Notes: a model not told the origin generated them from the sequence alone. 64,000 bases of DNA from Dysgonomonas sp. 521 (GCF_010501055.1 NZ_QVMO01000002.1:124001-188000); one strand, 5' to 3'; positions 8,816 to 18,807 are shown, counted from the first letter of the stretch. A program made the numbers and translations.

Positions 8816-9973
8816 ATGAGCGATAACAAATATAATTTGGTAAACTGGCAGGAAAGCATGGATGTTAGTTATCTGCATCTAGAACAAACCGAAAATTACT
8901 TTACAGAACGTTTAAGTGATAATCTGGCAACACGTCTGACTTCTTTCAACTATGGTTTGTTACCATCATCCGACAGGAGGAAAGGCTCTTCCGAATTTGA
9001 GATCAGTGAGATTATTACCGGTAAAGTAGAGATTAAACTAAGAAGTTGCAATGCCATTACTGCTGGTGGTTATCGTATAGCTTACAATCCTGTACATACC
9101 GAATATCTGTCACATACACATTCCTTTGAAGAAGAGAAGGGGCAAGTTGGTTCAGAAACAAAATATTGGGATGTAATCCTTTCTATTAATCCCTTTGAGA
9201 GAATCCCGACAGGCATGCCGGATGAAAAGGAAACTCCACCCCGACATCCTGATGTGAGAGAGCAATACCAGCTTTCCATCACTCCGCAAGGACATACCAA
9301 CTACGAACAACTGGGCAAATACCATCTCATAATTGGCCGTATCCGTAAATATGGAAATCGTTACGAAGTTGACACTAACTATATTCCAGCCTGTACAGGT
9401 ATGTGTAGCCATCCTGATTTATTGAAATATTATGAGAATTTCGGTACACTTCTCAATGATATAGAACGTGCTTCAAACCTGATTCTTGCCAAAATCAGGA
9501 ACCGGTCACAGAATTCGCCATTGGCATACCACATTGCTTCGATGTGTGAGAACATGATGCGATATATATCCACTATATTTTTCCGTTATCGCAATACGGG
9601 AAGAGATGCACTTCCTGTAGATATAGCCGATTATTTTTCAACGTTGGCACATACTTGCTTTATTAGTTTGAATTTCATCAACAAGATAGAACGCGAAGAA
9701 TTACTGAAGTATTTCTACGAATGGAGCGATATTACTCCCGGTTCATTCGAAGAGTTACTGTCCAATACATTGAGTGTCCGTTACGATCACAATAATATCC
9801 GTATGGTTATGTTGCAAATCGAATCATTCTTACATGTGGTATCCGAACTTTGGCTTAGGTTGAGTACCTTAGAATATATTGGTCAACATAAAGAGAATAT
9901 AGTCATCTCTGAACGTTCTTATCAACAAGAAACAAAGAAAAAGGAATCCGGAGGCTGGACAATTTTAGATTAA
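8816..9973 (+). CDS. tssK: T6SS baseplate protein TssK
   Basis: A 385-aa protein starting MSDNKYNLVNWQESMDVSYL. The 'NW.E.M.V...HLEQ' opening is the TssK N-terminal shell-like part, followed by helical bundle segments to about residue 380. TssK trimers connect the wedge (TssE/F/G) to the membrane complex, here TssN. The start at 8816 is preferred because the 20-residue extension to 8756 begins just after the end of tssN and is not conserved-looking. It is 7 nt upstream of tssG. Confidence 0.85.
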   Translation: MSDNKYNLVNWQESMDVSYLHLEQTENYFTERLSDNLATRLTSFNYGLLPSSDRRKGSSEFEISEIITGKVEIKLRSCNAITAGGYRIAYNPVHTEYLSHTHSFEEEKGQVGSETKYWDVILSINPFERIPTGMPDEKETPPRHPDVREQYQLSITPQGHTNYEQLGKYHLIIGRIRKYGNRYEVDTNYIPACTGMCSHPDLLKYYENFGTLLNDIERASNLILAKIRNRSQNSPLAYHIASMCENMMRYISTIFFRYRNTGRDALPVDIADYFSTLAHTCFISLNFINKIEREELLKYFYEWSDITPGSFEELLSNTLSVRYDHNNIRMVMLQIESFLHVVSELWLRLSTLEYIGQHKENIVISERSYQQETKKKESGGWTILD

Positions 9974-9980
9974 AGTAAAG

Positions 9981-10910
9981 ATGAAAAAAAGTTTTGTAGA
10001 TATAAATACTATCGGTACAAACTTCAGGGCAGAGGTGCTGGCTTCCAAACTGATTGAGTCTGGTAGCAACGCTGAGAAACTTCTGATTGTCCGTCATAGG
10101 GGAGATAGAAAAGAAGTGTCTAAAGATATTGATAAAGTAAAATATCAATATTCCGAATTCGACATGATGGAATACCTGTATATCTATACAAACAGGCACA
10201 GTATTTACGATTCGCTGCCCGAAGGACTGTTTCATCAAACCTCAAGTTATGGAAGAACCCGTTCTACGGAAAGTATCATTCATGAAATAAAAGAACAAAG
10301 AGGAAAAGAATTGTCGATACGTAAGTTCTTCCAGCCCTTTGAGATTGCTATAGATAAACTGCTTATTGATGCGCAGGCTTACGAACAAAAATATGACAAG
10401 GCTCATTTCTACCGTAACCTGACCGATATACTAAAAGATTATTGGAATATATTGAAGTATCTGACAACCGGACAGGCTCTATTATTTATAAAAATAATCC
10501 CGATTTTGGAACACACTTCTGCCGATTTTGACTTAATGGCTAAGATAATGACTGTTATCTTGGATTGTCCGATAGGTATTCGTCAGGGTGAAAAATCGAG
10601 AATGAAGATGGATACCCAGAATTGTGTAAAATTGAAGGATTGGAGACTGGGGATTAATTCTGTACTGGGAAACGATGTAGAGTATGCCCAGCCCGACTTA
10701 ATAGTTAATGTTGGACCAGTAAGCCTTCAGCAGATGCGCTTGTTTGAGTCGGGATGCAATAACAATTTAATATTGAAAGAACTGATAAACCTGATGATAC
10801 CTTTCAATCGCAACACCATTGTTAGGTATCAGACAAATAAATCTGAAACCAGATTCCGTTTGTCGGGCGAAGGTCACACGGCATATTTAGGCATTAATAC
10901 AACTTTATAA
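9981..10910 (+). CDS. tssG: T6SS baseplate protein TssG
   Basis: A 309-aa protein. TssG is assigned from its place between tssK and vgrG, its length and its pattern: an N-terminal alpha-helical part, a mid-section with many aromatic residues, and a C-terminal region with NVGPVSLQQMRLFESG. The last feature parallels the 'G..R..' segments of TssG/gp53-like proteins. It is cytosolic, part of the baseplate wedge with TssE and TssF. No signal or membrane segment is visible. Confidence 0.78.
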   Translation: MKKSFVDINTIGTNFRAEVLASKLIESGSNAEKLLIVRHRGDRKEVSKDIDKVKYQYSEFDMMEYLYIYTNRHSIYDSLPEGLFHQTSSYGRTRSTESIIHEIKEQRGKELSIRKFFQPFEIAIDKLLIDAQAYEQKYDKAHFYRNLTDILKDYWNILKYLTTGQALLFIKIIPILEHTSADFDLMAKIMTVILDCPIGIRQGEKSRMKMDTQNCVKLKDWRLGINSVLGNDVEYAQPDLIVNVGPVSLQQMRLFESGCNNNLILKELINLMIPFNRNTIVRYQTNKSETRFRLSGEGHTAYLGINTTL

Positions 10911-10934
10911 TCAACACCTTAAAAAAGAAAGAAT

Positions 10935-12776
10935 ATGGCACCATCAGCAAATTTACTGGACGAAAAGCTTATCACCAATGCGTTTGTGCATATAGAAGGT
11001 GAACAGCTGAATATTGTTTCACTTTACCTTGACCAAGAATTTGGGCAACATCACAAATTCAAGGTTGTATTGGATTATGACATCATCAAGGATAGTTTCA
11101 TGGGGAATCCACTGGAACAGATTGGTATGATAGGTAAATCTCTTGACATTGATTTACAACAAGGTAGAAATAGCGGTGGAGCCTATGAGTTCAGGGGTAT
11201 TATTGATAAGGTATATACCGAAGGCAGGGAAGGAAAACACGGATATCTGGTGATCGAAGGTTCAAGCCCAACCAATTTGTTGGAAAGGGGTAAACGTCTT
11301 GATATATTTTCCGAAATGAGTCTGCAACAAGTATTTGAGGAGGTAACATATGCGATAACCAACAAAGCTTTTTCCAAATATAACAAACCTGTTTACAATG
11401 TTCCTATTGACTTCCTGATGCAATATTACGAAAGCGACTGGGAGTTTTTGCAACGTCTGTCGGCCATATCCGGCGAAACGCTGTTCTATACAGGACGTGA
11501 TCTTGTATTTGGGCAATATAAAGACTGGGCGGCAACAGAAGTTATGTACGACAGGGAGATTACCCATATACAATTTGGCTCACGATTGTTAGCCAACACT
11601 TTTACAAATTATCAGTATCTTCCAGGAATGGATGATACGATTACCCAGGAATCGCCTGCTACAATAGAAAACTCTAACGACCGCTTGAATATGGCGGCGC
11701 AAAGAGGGCAGGATTTGGTGAAGAAGCGCCCTGTCATTGTTCCTTCGGCATTGAGTGTGGAAGACAAAGGTGCTTTGGACGATATGGTGACAAGACGTAA
11801 AACGGAAACTGCTGCCCAAACAATCTATGTGACAGGCAGGGCAAAAACATGTGCTCCCCGTATAGGACGTTTGCTGACTATACTGATGCCGGATGGTATG
11901 TCCGAATCGGGCAGTCTGGGTACTTACCGCATTGTGAAAGCAAAGCACTCCATTGATGAAAATCATCGTTATCAATGTGAATTTGAAGCGATTCCTGCCA
12001 GTTTGAAGTTCTTCCCAACTCCTGAATTGAAAATGCCTGTGGTTAATTCACTGAGGGGAACGGTAATCAAGAATGATGATCCGGATGGTCTTGGTAGGGT
12101 AAGAGTGGAATTTCCTTTTGCAGAAGACAGACAAAGTGCTACTTGGATGCGTGTGATGACTCCAAGTGCCGGATCGAGCGATATTGTCAACAAAAACAGA
12201 GGAATGGTGTTCGTACCCGAAGAAGGTGATCAGGTAATGGTGGGTTTTGAATTTGGCGATCCTAACCGTCCGTTTGTAATGGGATCAATGTTTCATGGAA
12301 AAAATACGGAAGGGGGTGGAATCAATAATGCGATTAAAAGCATGATGTTCAGAAGTGGTATCAAATTCGTCTTCAACGATGATGAAGGTTCTGTGCATTT
12401 GGAAGATCCTAGCGGATCGACTTATGATTTTGACGGTAAAGGGAATATTGCTGTGAATGCAGTGAAAAATATGAATCTTACTGTGGGTGAGAATATGACA
12501 ATAGATATAGGTGAGAATTTGGATGTTAGTGTGGGCAAAGATGCTACTTCAAATATTGGGGGAAATCAGAAAACGGATGTTGGAGAAACAATTGAAGTAT
12601 CTGCAAATGAGAGAAAGGAGAATATTGATCAAAATGCGGATATTAATATTGGAGAGAAGTTAACGCTTATGGCAAATGAAGCAGATATGTTTGCTAATGG
12701 AGGAGATTTTGTTATAAAATGTTCAGGAAAGGCTCTATTACAAGGAGTAGAAGATGCAAGAATTAGTAAAGGTTAA
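10935..12776 (+). CDS. vgrG: T6SS spike protein VgrG (TssI)
   Basis: A 613-aa protein with the VgrG order: a gp27-like ring (residues about 10-345; note YYESDWEFLQRLSAISGE), a gp5 OB-fold (about 375-465, with DDPDGLGRVRVEFPFAED and EEGDQVMVGFEFGDPNRPFV), and a C-terminal needle of repeated short strands rich in G, N, D and V (about 490-590). It forms the trimeric tip on the TssD tube and carries effectors directly or through the PAAR protein. There is no extra toxin domain at the C-terminus, so its cargo is encoded separately, starting 5 nt downstream. Confidence 0.95.
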   Translation: MAPSANLLDEKLITNAFVHIEGEQLNIVSLYLDQEFGQHHKFKVVLDYDIIKDSFMGNPLEQIGMIGKSLDIDLQQGRNSGGAYEFRGIIDKVYTEGREGKHGYLVIEGSSPTNLLERGKRLDIFSEMSLQQVFEEVTYAITNKAFSKYNKPVYNVPIDFLMQYYESDWEFLQRLSAISGETLFYTGRDLVFGQYKDWAATEVMYDREITHIQFGSRLLANTFTNYQYLPGMDDTITQESPATIENSNDRLNMAAQRGQDLVKKRPVIVPSALSVEDKGALDDMVTRRKTETAAQTIYVTGRAKTCAPRIGRLLTILMPDGMSESGSLGTYRIVKAKHSIDENHRYQCEFEAIPASLKFFPTPELKMPVVNSLRGTVIKNDDPDGLGRVRVEFPFAEDRQSATWMRVMTPSAGSSDIVNKNRGMVFVPEEGDQVMVGFEFGDPNRPFVMGSMFHGKNTEGGGINNAIKSMMFRSGIKFVFNDDEGSVHLEDPSGSTYDFDGKGNIAVNAVKNMNLTVGENMTIDIGENLDVSVGKDATSNIGGNQKTDVGETIEVSANERKENIDQNADINIGEKLTLMANEADMFANGGDFVIKCSGKALLQGVEDARISKG

Positions 12777-12781
12777 TAGTT

Positions 12782-14170
12782 ATGGGAAATTTCACAAGTT
12801 TTGCATATGATACTGCGTTGATGGCTTCTGCCACACCGCCCCCCCCTCCAAAGAAAGCAATAGCAATGGTAGAGTTCAGACCGCTGCCTGGAACATCTTA
12901 TAATGGAGAATTCGGATTTGACTGGTTCAGGGTTGGAGATAACGGGGAGAGATCTTTCAAGAACGCGACTACTAATATGTCGATTAGTCTTACCGGAGGA
13001 ACTACAACTTCAACTACCACTGTTATTACTCCTATAGCAGATATTCAGAATGAATATAAGAAGATTACTGTACTAAAGGCAAATCCACCTGTCAATATTA
13101 CAGATAGTACTTATTATGTTCCATATCTTAACCTATATACTAAAGGGAGAGCTAATACTGTGAAAAATGGTGAAAAGCCACCTTTTGAAGCAGAATTACA
13201 GATAAAAATTACAATAGATGAAGAACTGGAAAAAGTTGAATTTGAATACGACAAAAAATGGTTCTCCATATCTTTTAACGGAGTTGTACAGGATACTCTT
13301 CCCGAGACAATTTTAACACCTTGTCCGAAAAGGGATTCTTCAATAATAAAAATAAGTTGCTACAATGAAGAATATGATGGATTTTCTTCGAATAAAGAAC
13401 TTCTTGCATGGGCATATCCGAAAGGAAGTGTTGATAAAATAGATAGAAAATTAGTAGGTAAGATTAGAATTGGAGCAAATGACAAAAATCATAGGAAATT
13501 CGAGAAAATGGTTTTTATAAGAGTTAAAACAGATATTGAAGGTATAGGGTTAGGAGGTAACAGTAACTCAGGCCCAAGAACTGATGAAGAAGTTTATTTA
13601 AGGAGAGCTTTATATCAATCACTGACCTTTATGGATACTGAGCTTTATACAGAAGAACTTGATCTTACAGATAATGATGATTTTAAAATTACAGGGAGTA
13701 ATTTTGGTAAATTTATTTATGAAAGAGGTGTAACACCAATTGGGACAATGGATATAAATAAGACAACTGACAGATGGCTTTATGTAGATCATATTGATTT
13801 TTTTAGCACTCTACACGCACTATTTATTGCAAGACCAGGAAACTCAAAATATAATAACTATTTTACAGCATTTTATTTTGAAGAACTTACATACGATTCT
13901 TATATAACTACCACAGGTGGAGGGGCTAAAACTTTAGGACAAGTAGAAAATATAGGAGTTAAAAATGTGTGCATATTCAGAGATAGAAATGACTGGACAC
14001 TGGCACATGAAGCATTACACGGATATGGTTTACATCATCCTTTTAGTAGCTCTAGTAAACTCTTATTTATAAAAGAAGCAACTGATAATATAATGGACTA
14101 TGGTTCTGCTCATCGTCCCTTTACATGGGCTTGGCAATGGAAAATTGTAAATCCTAAATTGAAAATATAG
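12782..14170 (+). CDS. Candidate T6SS effector: metzincin-type zinc metalloprotease
   Basis: A 462-aa protein. The C-terminus has HExxHxxGxxH (H409, E410, H413, G416, H419; HEALHGYGLHH) followed by a Met-turn (NIMDY, M438), the defining pair of metzincin peptidases. The first 30 residues include a proline run (TPPPPPKK), and residues 40-47 read YNGEFGFD, a motif shared with the second metzincin at 19468. There is no signal peptide, as expected for T6SS cargo. It lies 5 nt after vgrG and 10 nt before an exported protein that is the likely immunity partner, so the toxin probably cleaves peptides or proteins in the target periplasm. Toxin role is inferred; the peptidase motif is seen. It is much more AT-rich than vgrG. 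Confidence 0.72.
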   Translation: MGNFTSFAYDTALMASATPPPPPKKAIAMVEFRPLPGTSYNGEFGFDWFRVGDNGERSFKNATTNMSISLTGGTTTSTTTVITPIADIQNEYKKITVLKANPPVNITDSTYYVPYLNLYTKGRANTVKNGEKPPFEAELQIKITIDEELEKVEFEYDKKWFSISFNGVVQDTLPETILTPCPKRDSSIIKISCYNEEYDGFSSNKELLAWAYPKGSVDKIDRKLVGKIRIGANDKNHRKFEKMVFIRVKTDIEGIGLGGNSNSGPRTDEEVYLRRALYQSLTFMDTELYTEELDLTDNDDFKITGSNFGKFIYERGVTPIGTMDINKTTDRWLYVDHIDFFSTLHALFIARPGNSKYNNYFTAFYFEELTYDSYITTTGGGAKTLGQVENIGVKNVCIFRDRNDWTLAHEALHGYGLHHPFSSSSKLLFIKEATDNIMDYGSAHRPFTWAWQWKIVNPKLKI

Positions 14171-14180
14171 TTCGAAATAA

Positions 14181-14825
14181 ATGAGAGGCAAAATTATATT
14201 TATATTAATTGTGTGCTTTCTATATTGCAATGAAAGCATAGCTCAAAACACGAATTTAATACCGATAAAAATGGATAAATTTGATATAAAACTTTTTAAA
14301 GAAAATGAACATGCAAAAGTATATACCTATAAGAAAGGTAAAGAAACTATTTCATTGTTTGATCTGAGTGATGTATATAGAAAATCAATCTATTATGAAG
14401 ATAATGCTTTTGAGGATCATATATCATATTTCAAAGAAGAATTGACAGTTTGTGGTATATATAGAAAATTATATAATATGTATATTGGCACAATCAAATA
14501 TTATGACATAAATGGTAATTTAGAAAAGGAACGGAATATGGATGCTCCATTCCCTTACTCTATAGACGATGTACGTAACTGGATAAAGAAAAAGTATGAT
14601 GTTGATATCTTCGAAAAAAAAGAGGGGTATATGATGAGCCGAAGCGAAACTCCTATTCCTCATTATATGCTTAAGTTTCTGACAAAAGACGGGAAATTCA
14701 TCATGTATAGCATAAATGGTGTAAATGGTGAAATCATATTTCAGAATATTAATGGTGAAGAAAAAGAAGTTAACCCTGTCGATTGGGCAAAAGAGGCTGC
14801 TAAAAGGAAGGAGCAGAAAGAGTGA
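14181..14825 (+). CDS. Candidate periplasmic immunity protein for the first metzincin
   Basis: A 214-aa protein with a signal peptide (MRGKIIFILIVCFLYCNESIAQ, cleavage after AQ) and no lipobox or further membrane span, so it is predicted to be periplasmic. I recognise no family. Position 10 nt after the metalloprotease gene and export to the compartment of toxin delivery argue for immunity. The C-terminus ends NPVDWAKEAAKRKEQKE. A broken second copy of this gene lies immediately downstream (about 14896-15108), typical of immunity loci that duplicate and decay. Confidence 0.55.
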   Translation: MRGKIIFILIVCFLYCNESIAQNTNLIPIKMDKFDIKLFKENEHAKVYTYKKGKETISLFDLSDVYRKSIYYEDNAFEDHISYFKEELTVCGIYRKLYNMYIGTIKYYDINGNLEKERNMDAPFPYSIDDVRNWIKKKYDVDIFEKKEGYMMSRSETPIPHYMLKFLTKDGKFIMYSINGVNGEIIFQNINGEEKEVNPVDWAKEAAKRKEQKE

Positions 14826-14895
14826 TGTAAGGATCTTTATTCTCTGCTTATTACAATGAATCAAAACTGAAAACATAACCAGCAAAGCAAAAGAC

Positions 14896-15108
14896 TATTT
14901 TACTTATTCGGATTAATACCTATTGAGTTGTAATATAGTTATTGCCCAACAGAAAACAGATTCAATATTAAACTATATGGGAAAATTTGATATAGAACAA
15001 TTTGAAAAAACAGTATAGGAATATGTTATAGCAATAAAGAAGATGATAGAACTATCGATTGGGCAAAAGAAGCTACTAAAAAAGGCAGTAATAATTATAT
15101 GAAATAAT
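14896..15108 (+). pseudogene. Decayed paralogue of the upstream immunity gene
   Basis: Translating across frames gives fragments matching the 14181 protein. The first is a signal-peptide end (NIVIAQ) leading into MGKFDIEQFEKTV and a stop, against ...SIAQ and MDKFDIKLFKE. The second, in another frame, is a tail DRTIDWAKEATKKG and a stop, against NPVDWAKEAAKRK. The middle of the gene is missing and the start is frameshifted. It is a fossil of an orphan immunity gene. Confidence 0.65.
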
Positions 15109-15109
15109 A

Positions 15110-15925
15110 ATGTTTTATCTACAAACAAATACACTAAATAGAACACTTATAACTGAAGACGGGAAGGAGAACCGCGAAAGTTTCAGTTGTGTCAGATATA
15201 TTAAGTTACATACTTTAACTAATAGATCTGAAAAAAAAGTATTTTATAACAAAGACTTAAAAATGCACTTTGAGTCATCAAATTTATATCGCAATTACGA
15301 AATTGAAATTGTAAAAGTATTCGTTGAATTTGAAGGAGATTTGAAGAAAGCACAAGATTTTCAAAGAAGATTAAACTATAAATATGATTGGATACAAGTT
15401 GAGATATGCAACAATGGTAAGATAACAAATATTGGGAATTTAGAAGATATTCGTTCTAACTGGTTATTATTGAGACAAAAACTACAGGATGATTATGCTG
15501 GAGCCTCTGTTAAAGATTGTTTAGATAAGTTATCAAATCAGTTTTTAGATGATGACTATTTCAATAACCTTTTTATTCGATATTATGAGTACGGGCTTTT
15601 ATTCCCTACTATACCAGAAAAACATACAGATACCTGGCAAGATAAAAGAATAATATATCTGGATACTTTTACAGAATCTCAAATGATTGAAACTACAACT
15701 TTTTTTAGTGAGAATGATGAGTTTAAGACATACAATTTAAATATAACAAAAGAGGCTAATAACAATCATATAAATTTAATAAGTGCTAATGGACAATTAG
15801 AACGGATTAAAAAAGATAATTTAATTCAGAAATGTGATGTTAAAGTAAAATACTTTTATGATGAATCAATAATAAATGAATGGAATTTCGGTCTGGAACG
15901 AATTGTTGAACCAAATAATAATTAA
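15110..15925 (+). CDS. Protein of unknown function encoded just before the PAAR-like gene
   Basis: A 271-aa soluble-looking protein with no signal peptide. It is rich in acidic and aromatic residues and alternates short strands and helices. I do not recognise a domain. Its stop is 5 nt before the PAAR-like gene, so the two are very probably co-translated. A loading adaptor or chaperone for the spike/effector is the simplest guess, but an effector cannot be excluded. It is AT-rich like the rest of the island. Confidence 0.5.
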   Translation: MFYLQTNTLNRTLITEDGKENRESFSCVRYIKLHTLTNRSEKKVFYNKDLKMHFESSNLYRNYEIEIVKVFVEFEGDLKKAQDFQRRLNYKYDWIQVEICNNGKITNIGNLEDIRSNWLLLRQKLQDDYAGASVKDCLDKLSNQFLDDDYFNNLFIRYYEYGLLFPTIPEKHTDTWQDKRIIYLDTFTESQMIETTTFFSENDEFKTYNLNITKEANNNHINLISANGQLERIKKDNLIQKCDVKVKYFYDESIINEWNFGLERIVEPNNN

Positions 15926-15930
15926 TTGAT

Positions 15931-16965
15931 ATGGGTATATTCGCAATAATAGCAATAGTAGCAGTTGCAGTAATTGCTATAGCTTTAATAATATCAGCTA
16001 TAATAAATGAAAAATCGTCTAATGCAACATCGGAAAATGAAAAAGAAGACACATATAAAAAAGAGAAACAAGAAAGAGAATGGACTGACCCCAATGAAAA
16101 TGCAAAATATGTTTGTCATGGCGGCAAAGTACAATGTCAATTTTGTAATGTACCAATATCTGAGATTATAGTTACATCTACCACAGTCTTGTTACAAGAC
16201 AAACCTTGGGCTACAGTGAAAGATAAAAATGGTCTAGTAAATTTGAATTTCACAGGATTGTGTATGCATCCATCCCAGCAAAAGCCGATGTGTCCACCAC
16301 CACCTTGTAAAGCTGTCATTAATTTGGGTGAATGGAAAAACTATTCCGAAACAAAAATTGATAATATGAATGCTCTTGTAGTTCAATCAACAATACCATG
16401 TATGATCAGCGGGCAAGATTTAAAAATTGTTCATAGTGGACAGAGAGCAGAACTAGGAGCAATAGAACCCAAAGCAAAATTGGTGCCTCGAATAATAGAA
16501 TCTTACTGGATGAACGAAGATGATGAACGAATCGAAACAATAGAACCGAATAAAAGAGCTAGCCTTGTAATAAGAACCGAAGATTACAAGAAAAAAGATG
16601 AGTTAAAAATAACTCTTCCTATAAATGGAGAAGAAAGAGAATATGTTACTTCTGTAAATAGTGAAGGTATTGCAATATTAGAAAATATATTTGTCTATGA
16701 AGCCAATCACTTGAAAAAAGAACCTCGCATAATAGAAGCTTATTGGCGTAATGAAAATGGAGAAAAAATATCGGAAGTGTATGCGGATGAAAAAGCAGAA
16801 CTATTTATAAGGACAGAGGGGTATAAAAAAGGAAGTAAGGTAACTGTGACAATAAAAAAAGAGAGTAATAAAGCATTTGAACTTGGCCAAGAAAAAGTAA
16901 TACGAATGGCAGAAGTTAATAGTGAAGGTATTGCTATTATAAAAAAATATAAATCTTGGACGTGA
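15931..16965 (+). CDS. PAAR-like (DUF4280-type) spike-tip protein with N-terminal membrane segment
   Basis: A 344-aa protein. Residues 1-26 form one hydrophobic helix (starts MGIFAIIAIVAVAVIAIAL). Residues about 50-170 are a PAAR-like domain with regularly spaced cysteines and glycines (VCHGGKVQCQFC, then GLCMHPSQQKPMCPPPPC, then STIPCMISGQ), which fits the DUF4280 family used by Bacteroidota T6SS to cap VgrG. Residues about 185-344 are two tandem copies of a domain of about 75 residues, each starting PRIIE(S/A)YW and containing VNSEGIAI. The tandem part could bind effectors. The N-terminal helix is unusual for a PAAR cap and may help effector translocation. Confidence 0.72.
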   Translation: MGIFAIIAIVAVAVIAIALIISAIINEKSSNATSENEKEDTYKKEKQEREWTDPNENAKYVCHGGKVQCQFCNVPISEIIVTSTTVLLQDKPWATVKDKNGLVNLNFTGLCMHPSQQKPMCPPPPCKAVINLGEWKNYSETKIDNMNALVVQSTIPCMISGQDLKIVHSGQRAELGAIEPKAKLVPRIIESYWMNEDDERIETIEPNKRASLVIRTEDYKKKDELKITLPINGEEREYVTSVNSEGIAILENIFVYEANHLKKEPRIIEAYWRNENGEKISEVYADEKAELFIRTEGYKKGSKVTVTIKKESNKAFELGQEKVIRMAEVNSEGIAIIKKYKSWT

Positions 16966-17146
16966 TTTAATATCATATTAATTGTCAAATAACAATCGTT
17001 CGTTAAATTTCATATGTAATTGATAATCAGATTATTGCAAAATGCAATTCCGTTCATATAAATGACTTATAATCAACATATTGTCATTTTTAAAATATTG
17101 AAAATTCAAAAATTTAACGGACCATTGAAATAAAATATAAGTAACT

Positions 17147-18184
17147 ATGTGTCAAAACGAAAGAGAAAATATAAATGTTGTTGTAGAAGTTGAAAATGAA
17201 AATGGAATAATACAAGAACAAGATGCAGAACCTATTGTTGCCATCATAGTACATTATGATATATATTGGGATAGGAAGGGAAAAGAAATTTTGCGGATAC
17301 GGAATGAGGAAAGAATAAATCGCACATTCATCGTACTTACAGATAAAGAGACTTCTGATTTATATAAAAATGAAGATGGCAGTGTTGCTGGAGTTCATGG
17401 AATTAATAAAAATGTGGCAGAAACAACAGAGAGGAATATTTTGAGTTTGAGAGATGTAGAACATAGAATAGCAATTCAGCGATTAACAAATGAATCAGCA
17501 AATATTATTCAAATTGAAAATATCGAAGTCTTACTCGAAATGCTGAAAGTTGCAAAAAATGATAACGGAAACGGAGGAACAGAAGATGCTCAAAATAGAG
17601 AATATGGAGGAATAATAGATCTTAATGGAAATTTTGAAAACACACAAGGAGATCCAAGTAATCCTGAAAATCAAGAATTTGCATTCATTCAATTTGTGTA
17701 TATCCCTGGTAATATAAAGTGTACGTTTCATACACATCCAAGTGGGGAGATTAAAAGATATTATTACAATGGCTCTGAATTGACAAAAAATGAATATGAG
17801 GAACAAAAAAAGAAAATAAATATGGGTGCATCTTTTCAAGAAACAACAAGGAATTGGCAACAGCCTCCTTCACGTCCAGATATTCAAAATATTGCGACAA
17901 CAAATTATGTGTTTGCGATGAATAATAAAAATGTATATGTATATGATAATTTGGGGGTAAGGGCTTATTTTAAACAGAATATTATAAGTGATTTTTTGAA
18001 AGATAAGCAGAAACAAGAAACTGAGGTTCTAAAAAATAGACAAAAGCAAGAAAAAGAAAGTGCAAGAAATTTATCCAAAAATCAAAAAGCTGAGATGGAC
18101 AACAGACATAAATCAGACATGGATAATCTGAAAAGAAACCATTTAAGGGAAGAGCAAGCAACACCAATACCAGTAAATAATTAA
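17147..18184 (+). CDS. Candidate T6SS effector with JAMM-like metal-binding motif
   Basis: A 345-aa protein without a signal peptide. It contains FHTHPSG (H195, H197) and later PPSRPDI (S242, D245), the residues used by JAMM/MPN metalloisopeptidases (H-x-H ... S-x-x-D). The gap between them is about 47 residues instead of about 10, so an insertion or a related HTHP...SxxD family is possible. The last 70 residues are a highly charged coiled coil (KQKQE, then KNQKAEMDNRHKSDMD). Two exported paralogous proteins follow, 2 and 623 nt downstream, which fits a toxin with immunity genes. Function is inferred. A 181-bp gap separates it from the PAAR gene. Confidence 0.55.
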   Translation: MCQNERENINVVVEVENENGIIQEQDAEPIVAIIVHYDIYWDRKGKEILRIRNEERINRTFIVLTDKETSDLYKNEDGSVAGVHGINKNVAETTERNILSLRDVEHRIAIQRLTNESANIIQIENIEVLLEMLKVAKNDNGNGGTEDAQNREYGGIIDLNGNFENTQGDPSNPENQEFAFIQFVYIPGNIKCTFHTHPSGEIKRYYYNGSELTKNEYEEQKKKINMGASFQETTRNWQQPPSRPDIQNIATTNYVFAMNNKNVYVYDNLGVRAYFKQNIISDFLKDKQKQETEVLKNRQKQEKESARNLSKNQKAEMDNRHKSDMDNLKRNHLREEQATPIPVNN

Positions 18185-18186
18185 AA

Positions 18187-18771
18187 ATGAAAAAATACAT
18201 ATTGCTTTTTCTCATGGTCTTTATATTCCAAAAGGGAATAGGACAAATTCTAACGACAACGGTTGTTGCTAAAAATAAAAATTATATTTCTGTAATAACA
18301 TCTATGGATCAAGATCCTGTGCAACAAAAGCAAAATGAAAAACTAATCCAATGTTGTATTAAATACATAAAAGAATATTATCCTAAAATATCCTATCCTA
18401 TAATTATTATTTTTGATTCTGGTCGATTTAGTGATTTTAGGACAAAGATTTTATATGACAACTACAATGGAGATGCTCTATTTGAATCAGATGAAAGATT
18501 GGACCAGTTAAAAAAAACAGGTGTCATATCAGATCAAATAGGGATTAAAATATATATTAAGAATAAGGATATTGATACCCTTTTGACTTTGTTAGACTAC
18601 GGAATCACTCATGAAAAGAAATTTAGAAAACAGTTTTGGAAAATAAGAAAACAGCAGAGAATAACTGTAGAAGACGAAAATAGTTTAATTGTAGAAGAAA
18701 ACGAAGATGTTAATAGAATTTTAAGTAAATCTAAGCGGAAAATAAAAGAGTTTTTAAATAATGAAAGATAG
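18187..18771 (+). CDS. Candidate periplasmic immunity protein (paralogue A)
   Basis: A 194-aa protein with a signal peptide (MKKYILLFLMVFIFQKGIGQ, cleavage after GQ), predicted periplasmic. No known domain is recognised. It starts 2 nt after the JAMM-like gene. It aligns with the next gene through blocks such as YPIIIIF/FPIFLKTCF, SDQIGIKIYI/LSKIGINLWI and a lysine-rich C-terminal helix. The tail RILSKSKRKIKEFLNNER has a counterpart in the next gene only after that gene's stop codon. Confidence 0.55.
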   Translation: MKKYILLFLMVFIFQKGIGQILTTTVVAKNKNYISVITSMDQDPVQQKQNEKLIQCCIKYIKEYYPKISYPIIIIFDSGRFSDFRTKILYDNYNGDALFESDERLDQLKKTGVISDQIGIKIYIKNKDIDTLLTLLDYGITHEKKFRKQFWKIRKQQRITVEDENSLIVEENEDVNRILSKSKRKIKEFLNNER

Positions 18772-18807
18772 TCATAAAGAAGAAAATTCTAAACATAATT
18801 TTATAGT

